The notes: generated by a model not told the origin, from the sequence alone. Shown: positions 44,075 through 54,446, counted from the first letter of the stretch. The stretch: DNA of 64,000 bases from Paraeggerthella hongkongensis (GCF_003340345.1 NZ_PPTQ01000012.1:33401-97400); one strand, 5' to 3'. Numbers and translations are program-made.

Positions 44075-45331
44075 TTACAGGCAAATTTCCTCGTTGACGT
44101 CCAGCAGAATGCACCTGACCAGCGAGCCTTCCGTACGCCCCTCCAGGCCCTCGGGCAGCACGACCATGCAGTTGCTTTTCTGAAGGGGACCGAACAAACC
44201 GGAGCTCTGGTTGCGAGCAGGCTCGACCACGTACTCCCCCGATTCGTTCTTGGACAGGGTGGAACGCAAGAAGATGCGACGAGGGTCGCGCTTTTTGGCG
44301 TCGCGCGCCAACTTGGCCATCACGGACGGGCGCTCGAAGCACGTATAGCCCTGCATTTTGCGCAGTGCGGGACGGATAAGCATCTCGAAGCCCACGTAAG
44401 CAGCCGCCGGATTCCCCGGCAGGCCGAACACGGGCGTTCCGTTCACCACGCCGAACGTCTGCGCTTTGCCCGGGCGCATGTTCACCGTGGTCATCAACAG
44501 GTCGCCTAGTTCTTCCACCACCGGCTTGATGAAATCGAAGTCGCCGTTCGACGCGCCGCCGCTGGTCACCACGAAATCGAAGTCGCGCACCGCCGCGCTG
44601 ATCGCCGCCGCCAAAGCCTCCTGCGTGTCTTCGACGATGGGCAGTACAACGGGCTTTGCACCAGCCGCGCGCGCCGAGGCGGCCAAGGCGTAGCTGTTCG
44701 AGTTGCGAATCTTGCCCGCTGCGGGGACCTCCGAAGGATCGACCAGCTCGGACCCGATGGAGATGATGGCCACGCGAGGACGCTGATGCACCGGCGCCTC
44801 AACCACGCCGCATCCCGCAAGAAAGCCTACGCCAGCAGGGTTGATAACCTCGCCGCGCTCAACCACCACCTCGTTGGCTTTAGCCTCCTCGCCCGCTTCG
44901 CGCACGTTCGATCGAAGCTTGGTCGGCTCGACGAAAGCAACCCGGCTGCCTGGCTTGCCATCGCCCGTGACCACGCTCACGATCTCGTACTTCACCACGG
45001 AGTCCACCGCATCGGGGATGGGGGCGCCAGTCATGATGCGCACGCACTGCCCATCCTGAATGGGACCGTCGAACGTGTCGCCCGCCGCCACTTCGGCGAT
45101 GACGTCAAGCTCCACCGGAGATTCCGGGCTCGCATCGACAAGTTCGGCGGCCCGAACCGCGAAGCCGTCCATGGCAGAATGCGCGAACGGGGAAATGTCG
45201 ATGTCGCTTTTCAAATCAGCTGCGGCAACCCGCCCGGCGGCATCCAAAACAGGCACCGTTTCGGCCGGCAACGTCTCAACATGGGAAAGAACCAGATCAC
45301 GAGCTTCTTCGACCGAAACCATTTCAAGCAT
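44075..45331 (-). CDS. moeA: Molybdopterin molybdenumtransferase
   Basis: 418 residues. It inserts molybdate into adenylated molybdopterin. Motifs: PFAHSAMDGFAVRA in domain III, VRIMTGAPIPDAVDSVVKYE in domain I, and VVTSGGASNGDFDF then TPVFGLPGNPAAAYV of the MoCF-like domain. ATG 45331 is chosen because AGGGAGG stands 6 bases upstream; an ATG at 45337 overlaps that site. With mog it supplies cofactor to DmsA. Confidence 0.93.
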   Translation of the reverse strand: MLEMVSVEEARDLVLSHVETLPAETVPVLDAAGRVAAADLKSDIDISPFAHSAMDGFAVRAAELVDASPESPVELDVIAEVAAGDTFDGPIQDGQCVRIMTGAPIPDAVDSVVKYEIVSVVTGDGKPGSRVAFVEPTKLRSNVREAGEEAKANEVVVERGEVINPAGVGFLAGCGVVEAPVHQRPRVAIISIGSELVDPSEVPAAGKIRNSNSYALAASARAAGAKPVVLPIVEDTQEALAAAISAAVRDFDFVVTSGGASNGDFDFIKPVVEELGDLLMTTVNMRPGKAQTFGVVNGTPVFGLPGNPAAAYVGFEMLIRPALRKMQGYTCFERPSVMAKLARDAKKRDPRRIFLRSTLSKNESGEYVVEPARNQSSGLFGPLQKSNCMVVLPEGLEGRTEGSLVRCILLDVNEEICL

Positions 45332-45525
45332 GAGCATCCTCCCTACCAGGCGAGTCGAGCTTGCACGCGCAACCCCTCGCGCACAAGCTCGGCGCAACCG
45401 CTTATTCACTAACGCATATTATAGCGCTTAGAGGATATAGAAAAGCGGTGCGATTCCGGTTCGATGACCAATCTTTAAGCAATTGCAATCGACGGTCCAA
45501 CCCCTACTCGACATGCGCGCACGAC

Positions 45526-45550
45526 AAAGGCCACCCCGAAGGACGGCCTT
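45526..45550 (-). terminator. Intrinsic terminator after eno
   Basis: On the minus strand AAGGCCGTCC, a TTCG tetraloop and GGGTGGCCTTT, with two G-T pairs. It is 27 bases beyond the eno stop. Confidence 0.75.
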
Positions 45551-45577
45551 CCATCAACGCGGTATCGAACGCCTGAT

Positions 45578-46903
<1,326 letters not shown>

Positions 46904-46973
46904 TCAAGAGCAATCATAGCACGTCGGAAACCGGGAGACGGCAACCCTGCGCGTTTCCCATAACCGCAGCGAC

Positions 46974-46996
46974 GAACGGCAGCCCGCAGGATCGAA
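46974..46996. repeat. 23-bp dispersed repeat, copy 1
   Basis: GAACGGCAG, one variable base, CCGCAGGATCGAA. The same 23 bases occur at 50620-50642 with a single difference (C versus T). Here it lies just past the 3' end of the LuxR gene; the other copy lies past the flavin-reductase gene. Confidence 0.5.
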
Positions 46997-47013
46997 GAAC
47001 GGCAAGAGAAGAG

Positions 47014-48534
47014 CTACCCCAGCGTCACTTCATCGGCACCGTCCAGAATACGCTCGCGCTCCGCGACCATGCGATCGATCAGCTCTTGTTGGGAATGAAC
47101 GCCCACTTTGCGATACACCGCGCGCACATGCGTCTTCACAGTATCGGGCGACACGGTAAGCTCTTCGCAAATGGCGCGCCGCGTTTTACCCTCCACCAGC
47201 AACAGCATGACCTCGCTTTCGCGCTGCGTAACATTGCGCTCGGTAGCCGTAAAACGAACCACATCGGCAAGGCTTCCCTCTTCGAACCCTCCTTCGCCCG
47301 GAAGCACCGTGCCCCACCCGTACTTCAAATTGCTTCCGCTGGACAAGAACAATGCCGACGCAAATAAAAAGCATGCGACAAAGCTAGCCAACATCGCGGC
47401 GTCAGGCAGCGGGCGACCTGAAAGAAAAATGCTCGTCGCCAAACCACCTGCTACCGCGCCGAAAAACAACGCAGCGCCGGGACAGCTGGCCACCCACGTA
47501 GCCGGAAGGCCCATGTTTTTCATAAGACACGCGCCCAAGCTCCACAGCACAAGGTCGAGATAGCAAAACCCGGCAGCAAGCACCACAACGCCGAACGCCG
47601 GTTGTTCCGGCACGAGCGCCAATAGCAAAAAGCCGATTGCCACAAAAGTAAACGCCACTTTGTAAATGAAGCGGTTGAAATCAAGCCTAAGAAACACGAG
47701 AGTCGCGAACAACAGCACCACGGCTACCATTTGGCCCACGACAATATCAACCGACCCAAGAGCAGGCGCAGCGGCAAGCACGAAAAGGCTCATGTACAGC
47801 ACGCCGGCAGCAACGCCCTGAACGGCTGAAGTGGCCACGAATTTGGCAGGAAACGGCAGCGCAACATCACGCCCGTGATCGCGATAACGTATGCGAGGAA
47901 ATCCGCACACGATGCGTTTCAACAGCAACATCATGACAAACGGCAGCGCAAGCGCCATGCCATACAAAACAACCGGTCCTACCTCGGGTTCCCGTCCTTC
48001 GCTCGCAATGGAAAAACACGTCACCAGAACCGCAGCCGCCAGCACGGTCCCAACCATACCCTGATACAACGTTTGCTGCGTGCCAACCCATCCGAACACG
48101 CGGTCTATCTCCACTCGGAATAATGCGGCGCCCACGCCCGTCAGCACACTCGAACTCACATATAGCGAAACATCGGCTGTAAAAGGCAAGGCGCGATCAA
48201 GGGCCCAAACTAGATGCACAACCGCCGCAAGCGTCATGGTGAACGCCAGCATTATCATCCATGATGAACTATCGGGCACTTTCCGCGTCCGTTTAAACCA
48301 TGCAGCAATTATCGCGCTCGCCACCGCCATGATAAACAACGGGCCCAACCATGAAGGCAAGCCGCCTCCCACATCAAGCGATGGCCCCGTACAACAGGCA
48401 ATTATCCAGACGGTATAGCACGCAACCACCACCGCAATACGCCCCCGTCTTGCAACCGAGTGCAAGACGCCGACAACGACCTCGTGGCGTTCGTTCGACG
48501 CATTGAAAAGATTGCGAACATGTTCGCTTGGCAT
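47014..48534 (-). CDS. LuxR-type regulator with twelve-segment membrane domain (beside flavin reductase)
   Basis: 506 residues: about twelve hydrophobic segments over residues 30-410, then a C-terminal LuxR HTH (VTQRESEVMLLLVEGKTRRA, ICEELTVSPDTVKTHVRAVY). The start at 48534 follows AGGGGAGGG. It is divergent from the FAD reductase gene across 176 bases containing a perfect 16-bp palindrome. Only the HTH is similar to the other two LuxR proteins of the window; the membrane parts are very different, fitting a dedicated sensor for each locus. Confidence 0.87.
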   Translation of the reverse strand: MPSEHVRNLFNASNERHEVVVGVLHSVARRGRIAVVVACYTVWIIACCTGPSLDVGGGLPSWLGPLFIMAVASAIIAAWFKRTRKVPDSSSWMIMLAFTMTLAAVVHLVWALDRALPFTADVSLYVSSSVLTGVGAALFRVEIDRVFGWVGTQQTLYQGMVGTVLAAAVLVTCFSIASEGREPEVGPVVLYGMALALPFVMMLLLKRIVCGFPRIRYRDHGRDVALPFPAKFVATSAVQGVAAGVLYMSLFVLAAAPALGSVDIVVGQMVAVVLLFATLVFLRLDFNRFIYKVAFTFVAIGFLLLALVPEQPAFGVVVLAAGFCYLDLVLWSLGACLMKNMGLPATWVASCPGAALFFGAVAGGLATSIFLSGRPLPDAAMLASFVACFLFASALFLSSGSNLKYGWGTVLPGEGGFEEGSLADVVRFTATERNVTQRESEVMLLLVEGKTRRAICEELTVSPDTVKTHVRAVYRKVGVHSQQELIDRMVAERERILDGADEVTLG

Positions 48535-48577
48535 ACCCTCCCCTTTTCTCCCTGCTAGCAGGATACCTTGCCAAGCC

Positions 48578-48593
48578 TCACCCCATGGGGTGA
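48578..48593. promoter_or_regulatory. Perfect 16-bp palindrome between LuxR and flavin reductase genes
   Basis: TCACCCCATGGGGTGA, a complete palindrome; a second short palindrome CTGCTAGCAG lies at 48552-48561. It is placed 44 bases from the LuxR start and 118 from the reductase start. A likely operator. Confidence 0.55.
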
Positions 48594-48710
48594 AAACCGG
48601 CGAACCGGCAGGTTCCCCGCGTCGGGCGACGAAATGCCATCCCCTTGTTTGCTACGGTGCAACTACTATTCGGTGCGGAGGGCACAGGATATGACGAAAG
48701 GGGAACTAGC

Positions 48711-50444
48711 ATGGAAAACGAAGTTGCAACAAGCATGGATCGGCGCAGCTTCCTGAAAGGAGCATTCGCAACCGGAGCCGTCGCTACAGCGGCGGCCACA
48801 GGCATGGGCGCACTCGCAAGCTGCACCCCCACAGCAAAAGAAGATGGAGGCTCGCAAAGCACCAGTAGCGCCAACGCCAACGGCGGATACTCCTTCGAAA
48901 CGGCTCCCGAGCCTATCGCCGAAGGAGATATCAAAGAAACCGTGGAGGCTGATATTGTCATCATCGGCGCAGGTTTCTCGGGATTATGCTGCGCGCTAGC
49001 AGCAGCCGAGGAAGGTTCGAACGTGGTCATGATCGAGCGAATGGATCACGTAGTTGGTCGTGGCGGTTCGATCTACGCAATGAACTCAAAACTGACGAAA
49101 GAAAAGGGCTACGAGTGTTCTGTCGAAGAGGTTGCCCAACGATACAAGCGCATGATGGGCTATCACTCTTATCGCGTTGACGGAACGAAATGGATGATGC
49201 ACTTCAACCGCTCCGGGGAAGCCATGGACTGGCTCATCGACCGTATGACAACCGCAAGCACGGTTGGCGGCAACGACCTCACGCCGGTTATGGAGCATTG
49301 GTACGAAGACCCCGAAAACATCAACGGCGAGTTCCCCGGAACGCACGAATTCCTCAACGGTCCCAACGGCAAGGGTCCGGATGATAATCCCCAGCAAGAC
49401 GTGTGCGACAACATGGCCGCGTACTGCACGAAAGAAGGCGTGGATATCCGTTACAAAACCGAAGCAAAGCAACTGATCAAAGAAGGTGAGAAGGTTACGG
49501 GTGTTGTTGCCAAAACAAGCGATGGCTATGTTCGATTCAACGGCAAAAAGGCAGTTGTCTTGGCAGCAGGCGACTTCGGGCAAGACAAAGAAATGCTCGA
49601 AAAATTCATTCCCTGGGCAGCACATCAGACGGAATTCGGCGGTATCTGGGACGGAACCGGGCATAAAATGGCCTATTGGGCAGGTGCGGCCATTGACAAA
49701 AACGAAACGCCAACACCTATGATCTTCTGCTTTCAATGGCGCTCTATCACCCGTCAAGTACGCGCGTTCCAAGGCCTCATGGTCAATTCGGACGGACGGC
49801 GCTACACCAACGAGGACAACGTCATCTCCCATGGAGCCCTCGCGCTTACGCAGGAGAAAAACCATTACGCATACGCCATCTGGGACAACGATTATGCAGA
49901 AGAGCCTCAGTGGCAAAACCATCTTTACGTAGACGGCCCTAAGGTGTTTGAAACCCCCGACGACGTGCGTGCCTATTGGCAGACCACCGTTGACGGCCCG
50001 GGTACCATCAACATGAACGGGTCAGGCGACATCGAAGTAAAGATGATAAAAGCTGACACCATCGAAAAACTGGTCGAAGAGCTCGGGCTTCCCAAGGAAG
50101 AGGCGCTCGAAACGATCAAGCGATACAACGGCTTCTGCGAAAAGGGCGTCGACGAAGAATTCGGAAAGCGGAAAGATCTGCTGCTGCCCGTGAAGAACGG
50201 CCCTTTCTACGGAATCAAATGCACCCCGTGGTTCCTCACCACGACCGGCGGCGTCCGCTGCAATGACAAGATGCAGGTCATGAACTCAGACAATGAGGTT
50301 ATCGAAGGCCTGTATTGTCTCGGTTCCATGGTCGGCGACATGTACTGCAACTGCTACTCCACGCACTTCCCCGGCCACAACTTGGGAGGCACGTGCCTGA
50401 CCTTCGGCTATCTTACCGGTCGTCACTTGGCTGGTTCCGAATAA
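48711..50444 (+). CDS. Exported FAD-dependent reductase, fumarate-reductase-like, Cys-rich
   Basis: 577 residues. Twin-arginine signal DRRSFLKGAF (residues 10-19) with lipobox-like GALASC, so probably a lipoprotein facing outward. FAD dinucleotide fold at about residue 80 (IVIIGAGFSGLCCALAAAEE), the capping domain in the middle, and the C-terminal FAD motif HNLGGTCLTFGYLTGRHLAG. No haem (CxxCH) or FMN-attachment motif is present, so electrons must come from another protein. It has about 13 cysteines outside the lipobox, including YCNCY before the last motif. It is related to fumarate, urocanate and Cgr2-type reductases; the substrate is unknown. AAAGGGG precedes ATG 48711. Confidence 0.87.
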   Translation: MENEVATSMDRRSFLKGAFATGAVATAAATGMGALASCTPTAKEDGGSQSTSSANANGGYSFETAPEPIAEGDIKETVEADIVIIGAGFSGLCCALAAAEEGSNVVMIERMDHVVGRGGSIYAMNSKLTKEKGYECSVEEVAQRYKRMMGYHSYRVDGTKWMMHFNRSGEAMDWLIDRMTTASTVGGNDLTPVMEHWYEDPENINGEFPGTHEFLNGPNGKGPDDNPQQDVCDNMAAYCTKEGVDIRYKTEAKQLIKEGEKVTGVVAKTSDGYVRFNGKKAVVLAAGDFGQDKEMLEKFIPWAAHQTEFGGIWDGTGHKMAYWAGAAIDKNETPTPMIFCFQWRSITRQVRAFQGLMVNSDGRRYTNEDNVISHGALALTQEKNHYAYAIWDNDYAEEPQWQNHLYVDGPKVFETPDDVRAYWQTTVDGPGTINMNGSGDIEVKMIKADTIEKLVEELGLPKEEALETIKRYNGFCEKGVDEEFGKRKDLLLPVKNGPFYGIKCTPWFLTTTGGVRCNDKMQVMNSDNEVIEGLYCLGSMVGDMYCNCYSTHFPGHNLGGTCLTFGYLTGRHLAGSE

Positions 50445-50787
50445 ACGATCCTCCCTATCGCAGGCCGGAGCGCACTCCCTCCGCGCCCCGGCCTGCGCGC
50501 GGAGCAAGCATCCGAGTCGCAACCGAGACCGGTGCGTGTCACGGTGCCCCAACACGAGGCTCCGAGCCGCCAGCACGAGTATGCCCTGCATATCAAAGCA
50601 CCGCGATACGCAGATGGGAGAACGGCAGTCCGCAGGATCGAAACTCCTCGATCTTCAGCGCGATCTTCCCTCTCCCCATCGCAAATCGGCAGCAAACTCA
50701 TATGATATGAGATCGCCAACCTCCGTTTCGCGTCAACCGCGTTCGCCATGCGAGAACTCGGACAATGCGAGAACGGAAGCGAGCCCG
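50445..50787. other. Gap after the flavin reductase gene, with terminator-like hairpin and a repeat
   Basis: GCAGGCCGG (50460-50468) pairs with CCGGCCTGC (50488-50496), a probable transcript end for the reductase. The second copy of the 23-bp repeat is at 50620-50642, followed by GATC-rich inverted bases. A palindrome CTCATATGATATGAG lies at 50697-50711. No gene is supportable here. Confidence 0.5.
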
Positions 50788-51749
50788 TTAACAAACGAGC
50801 AGACTCACGTCCGACGCAGAAAACAAGGCCGGATTCGCCCTGCGCTCAGCGACAACAACCTGCCCATTATCCCTCTCGCGCAACGAGAGAGCCCATCCGT
50901 CGATCAGCCCCGCCATCAAGGGCTCGAATTGATGAGGCGTTGGACCGAACGGCGCCTTGACGTAGCGTAAGCCCGTGAACCCCACCTCGACTTCACGATA
51001 CGCCGCGAAATCAAGGTAGAACAAAACTTTATTCAACTTGGTTTGGTACAGACTGCGCACATGCTCGGCAAGGCAAACCACCGTCTCGCGAACACGATCG
51101 GGATCGAACAGGCGCATGCCGACATCAAGCCCCTCGCTCCGCGCGATCCTGTCCATGGCGTCGAACCGAATCACCGCGTAGTCGATACGGGACATGCCGC
51201 GCTCCCGCACGATGTCGCAAGCTTTCGTTCGCTCCTCGTCGGAAAGCTTGCGAGCACCCCGCTCTAAGCAGTTCAGCAAGAATCGCGGGTCGCGCGCATC
51301 GGCTAACAGCCGAGCATGAGAATCGGAAGCAAGGCACCCGCGCTCGTAGCGCTGCAAGCTAGCTACACCGATATCAAGAACCGCCGCGAACACCCGCTGA
51401 GAGAATCCGTATTTCTTCCGTAGTGCCACAATTTCCTCGGGCTGCATGACGCCTACTTTATCGCGATAAGCGCGGTCAAGCTTTTCGAGCCCTTTATCGA
51501 CCAGGGGAGGCCATCCGATAGAGGTCCCGCATTTTGACAAATCAAGTGCCCGATATCAACTTCAACCGTTACGCCTCGGACATCCTCGACATGATGGCGC
51601 GTCTCGTACGTCGCATCGACCTCTTCCCGGCACTCCTCGCATAGCAGTTTTTCACCGGATCCATCGTCAACCCGCCTTCCCGCAAGGATAGGTAAGCGGC
51701 CATTTCGCCTCATGAAAAGAAACGCACACCGTTCGGCAATTTCCCCCAT
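50788..51749 (-). pseudogene. Frameshifted zinc-finger/XRE/Panacea (DUF4065) antitoxin-like gene
   Basis: The first frame (51749 down to about 51536) encodes a zinc-ribbon start with LLCEECREEVDATYET and VEVDIGHLIC; the second frame (from 51540) continues KCGTSIGWPPL, VDKGLEKLDRAYRD, an HTH (LRKKYGFSQRVFAAVLDIGV, ASLQRYERG) and a C-terminal Panacea-type domain (KLNKVLFYLDFAAYRE ... GPTPHQFEPLMAGLIDGWAL). Joining the frames at a run of four A (51532-51535) restores ICQKCG, exactly the missing second zinc knuckle. Either one A was lost, or a -1 slip occurs there, or the sequence has an error. Together the parts match MqsA-like antitoxins fused to DUF4065. No toxin gene is adjacent. Confidence 0.75.
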
Positions 51750-51762
51750 AAGTCACCTCAAA

Positions 51763-51820
51763 TCACATCATTTGATGTGATAAGCATATCGCAATGCAAG
51801 CAACACGGCATCAAATGATG
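51763..51820 (-). promoter_or_regulatory. Two operator-like palindromes upstream of the antitoxin-like gene
   Basis: TCACATCATTTGATGTGA (51763-51780; 8-bp arms around two bases) and CATCAAATGATG (51809-51820) share the core CATCA-N2-TGATG. Their centres are 43 bp apart, about four helical turns. The first begins 13 bases upstream of the start codon at 51749, fitting autorepression. Confidence 0.65.
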
Positions 51821-51850
51821 TGCTCTGCGCACGAGAGCGACCACAAACTC

Positions 51851-52708
51851 CTACAGCAAAATCGACAACACCGCGCACACCGCCAACCCTGTCGCCAGCA
51901 CCACGCCGCTCGCCAACGAGAACGCGCGCGGCGCAAGCGAGGTGCGTTCCACGTCGGGGGCGCCGTAGCAGCGCGCGTCCATGGCCACGGCCAGCGAGTC
52001 GGCACGGCGAAACAACCCCACGAACAAGGGGATGAGCACCGTCTGCCAAGCCCGCAAACGCTGCCACAACCCGCCTGCGTCGAACGATGCGCCACGCGCT
52101 TGCTGCGCATCGTGCACGCGCGCCAACTCTTCGGCGGTAACGGGAATGAAGCGCAACGCGAGCGAGAACACCATGGCTATATCGTCCACCGGAACGCCAA
52201 GACGTCGCAAGGGGCAAAGAAAACTGCTTAACGCATTGGTCAACTCAGTCGACGTAGTAGTGTAGGTAACCACCAGGCTGCCCACCACAAGCAAGATGAT
52301 CCGCACGGCGAAGAAGCAGCCGCGCGCAAATCCCGCAGGCACGAATCCGAACGTGCCAAACAAAGCAATCGGGGACCATGCGCCCAAAAAACCCGCCGAC
52401 ACGTCGCCCAGCCCCGAAGGGGCGCCTGTAGCAGCCGCCTGGGCCACATCGAACGAAAACGCATTGAACACCACCGTGAACGCAACGATCACGTACACCG
52501 GCAGCATCAAGCCGAACAGCCTTCGAGCGGGCACCGTCGACGCCATCGCAACAACAGCGAACAGCAACGCACACAGCCCCAGGCCAGTCCACGTATGCAC
52601 CAAAAACAACGTAGCGGAATACGCAGCAAGCAGCACGAGCTTAACCCGTGCGTCGCACGCATGCACCGGCGAGGTGCCGGGAATATAAGAGCTTACGTTG
52701 ATTCGCAT
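51851..52708 (-). CDS. ecfT: ECF transporter transmembrane component (EcfT)
   Basis: A 285-residue membrane protein with about five hydrophobic segments and the two coupling-helix motifs: ARG in AQQARGASFD and its second counterpart MDARCYG. EcfT links S components to the ATPases in vitamin importers. ATG 52708 has no ribosome site; CATACT lies 6 bases upstream, suggesting a leaderless message. In many Gram-positives rplQ is followed by ecfA1-ecfA2-ecfT; here ecfT lies downstream of rplQ but no ATPase gene is present. Confidence 0.85.
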   Translation of the reverse strand: MRINVSSYIPGTSPVHACDARVKLVLLAAYSATLFLVHTWTGLGLCALLFAVVAMASTVPARRLFGLMLPVYVIVAFTVVFNAFSFDVAQAAATGAPSGLGDVSAGFLGAWSPIALFGTFGFVPAGFARGCFFAVRIILLVVGSLVVTYTTTSTELTNALSSFLCPLRRLGVPVDDIAMVFSLALRFIPVTAEELARVHDAQQARGASFDAGGLWQRLRAWQTVLIPLFVGLFRRADSLAVAMDARCYGAPDVERTSLAPRAFSLASGVVLATGLAVCAVLSILL

Positions 52709-52831
52709 GCAGGCAGTATGCCACAATCGGAGGATGCGCGCACGAACTGCACGAAGCCAACGCTAACGCGAGCGCGAACCGCAAGGCGCACGTCACGCCC
52801 GCAGTTTGACGATCATGCTCGCCGAACACTC

Positions 52832-52863
52832 AAAAAAGGGACCCGCGCATGCGGATCCCTTTC
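52832..52863 (-). terminator. Intrinsic terminator of the rplQ operon
   Basis: On the minus strand AAAGGGATCC, GCATGCGC, GGGTCCC then TTTTTT. It separates rplQ from ecfT. Confidence 0.85.
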
Positions 52864-52890
52864 TCATATCAGTATGAAGCGAAGCGAAAG

Positions 52891-53454
52891 CTATTCAGCC
52901 TTCTCCTTCTCCACAACCTCGGCCTCGACGGCTTCCACGTTCTCAGCAGCAGCCTCTTCAGCCTTGTCGGCAGCCTCGACGGCGGCTTCCTCAGCCTGAG
53001 CCTCAGCAGCCTCCTCGACCTTCTCGACCTTCTTGGGAGCAACCTTCTTCGCAGCCTTCTTGGCGGCGGGCTTCTCCTCGTCCTTCTTCTTCACGGGCTC
53101 GGTCACAAGCTCCATGATGACCATGGGGGCGTTGTCGCCCTTGCGGGGACCCAGCTTCATGATGCGGGTGTAGCCGCCCTGACGGTCCTGGAACATGCCC
53201 TGCTCGACCTTCTCGAAGATCTCGCGCACGAGTTCCTTGTCGCCCAGAGCCGCGATGGCCAGACGACGAGCATGCAGGTCGCCGCGCTTCGCCCAGGTGA
53301 TGATCTTGTCGACGTCAGGACGGATCTCCTTGGCGCGCGACTCGACCGTCTTGATGCGGTCGTTCAGGAACAGGGCGTTCACCAGGCTCTTCTTCATGGC
53401 CTTGGTGTGGCTGAAGTCGGTGCCCAGCTTGCGGCCCTTGTAATTGTGTCGCAT
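52891..53454 (-). CDS. rplQ: 50S ribosomal protein L17 with long charged tail
   Basis: 187 residues; L17 is usually 115-130. Residues 1-115 are standard (MRHNYKGRKLGTDFSHTKAM, LFLNDRIKTVESRAKEIRP, GGYTRIMKLGPRKGDNAPM). The remaining 65 residues are a Lys/Ala stretch (KPAAKKAAKKVAPKK) followed by a Glu/Ala-rich acidic helix. TAGGAG lies before ATG 53454. Last gene of the alpha operon. Confidence 0.95.
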   Translation of the reverse strand: MRHNYKGRKLGTDFSHTKAMKKSLVNALFLNDRIKTVESRAKEIRPDVDKIITWAKRGDLHARRLAIAALGDKELVREIFEKVEQGMFQDRQGGYTRIMKLGPRKGDNAPMVIMELVTEPVKKKDEEKPAAKKAAKKVAPKKVEKVEEAAEAQAEEAAVEAADKAEEAAAENVEAVEAEVVEKEKAE

Positions 53455-53466
53455 GATACGTATCTC

Positions 53467-54417
53467 CTATAGCTTCAAATTGAGGTCCATGGAAATGAGC
53501 TTGTCCTTCACTTCCTCGATGGACTTCGCACCAAAGTTCCTAATGTTCAGCAGGTCGTTTTCGGAGAACTCGACCAGCTGGCGAACCGAATGGATACCGG
53601 CGCGCTTCAGGCAGTTGTACGAGCGAACGGACAGGTCGAGATCCTCGATCTGCTTGTCCAGCTCGGCGTTGGACTCCTGGCCCTCCGGCGCGAAAATGGA
53701 CGGAACTTCGCCCTCCTCCTCGTCGGCCATATCGGACAGGCTCAAGAACGCGCCCATGTACTGGTTCACGATGTTGGACGCACGGCAGATGGCCTCGGTC
53801 GGCGTGATGCTGCCGTCCGTTTCCACCTCCAGCACGAGCTTGTCGTAGTCAGTACGCTGGCCCACGCGGGTGTCGGTCACGTTGAGCGTGCAGCGACGGA
53901 CCGGCGAGAACAACGAGTCAACATGGATGACCCCGATGGGATCCTCCGTGCGCTTGTTGCGCTCGGCAGACACGTAGCCGCGGCCGACGCCGATGCGAAC
54001 CGTCATGTCCAACTGGCCGCCATCGGAAACCGTCGCAATGACGTGCTCCGGGTTGACCAGGGTAAACTCGGTCGGGATGTCGAGGTCCGCGCCCGTAACC
54101 GTGCAAGGACCCTCCACCGACACATGCGCCGTGGCCTCTTCGATGTCGTCGTTCAGTGCAGAGAACACGAGTCCCTTGACATTCAAAACGATGTCCGTGA
54201 TGTCCTCGATGACACCCTCGGCCGTCGTGAACTCATGCTGCACACCCTCGATCTGGATGGCCGTAGCCTTTGCGCCATCCAGGGACGAGAGCAGCACGCG
54301 ACGCATGCAGTTGCCCAGCGTGTAGCCGTAACCGCGCTCGAGCGGTTCGACGATGAAACGCGCGACAGTATCGTTGACTTCTTCCGTTGTTACAGTAGGC
54401 CTCATGAACTCTGTCAT
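53467..54417 (-). CDS. rpoA: RNA polymerase alpha subunit
   Basis: 316 residues. The N-terminal domain holds RFIVEPLERGYGYTLGNCMR and RRVLLSSLDGAKATAI (dimerisation and assembly); the C-terminal domain ends in ELDKQIEDLDLSVRSYNCLK and the helix-hairpin-helix that contacts UP elements and regulators. AAGGAGG stands 11 bases before the ATG. It lies between rpsD and rplQ as in most bacteria. Confidence 0.97.
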   Translation of the reverse strand: MTEFMRPTVTTEEVNDTVARFIVEPLERGYGYTLGNCMRRVLLSSLDGAKATAIQIEGVQHEFTTAEGVIEDITDIVLNVKGLVFSALNDDIEEATAHVSVEGPCTVTGADLDIPTEFTLVNPEHVIATVSDGGQLDMTVRIGVGRGYVSAERNKRTEDPIGVIHVDSLFSPVRRCTLNVTDTRVGQRTDYDKLVLEVETDGSITPTEAICRASNIVNQYMGAFLSLSDMADEEEGEVPSIFAPEGQESNAELDKQIEDLDLSVRSYNCLKRAGIHSVRQLVEFSENDLLNIRNFGAKSIEEVKDKLISMDLNLKL

Positions 54418-54446
54418 GTGGGGTAAGCCTCCTTACTATGCCGCGA

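Noticed and set aside
50697..50711. Palindrome CTCATATGATATGAG as an operator
   Set aside because: It lies between the 3' ends of two convergent genes, more than 1 kb from any start codon, so no promoter is available for it to control.
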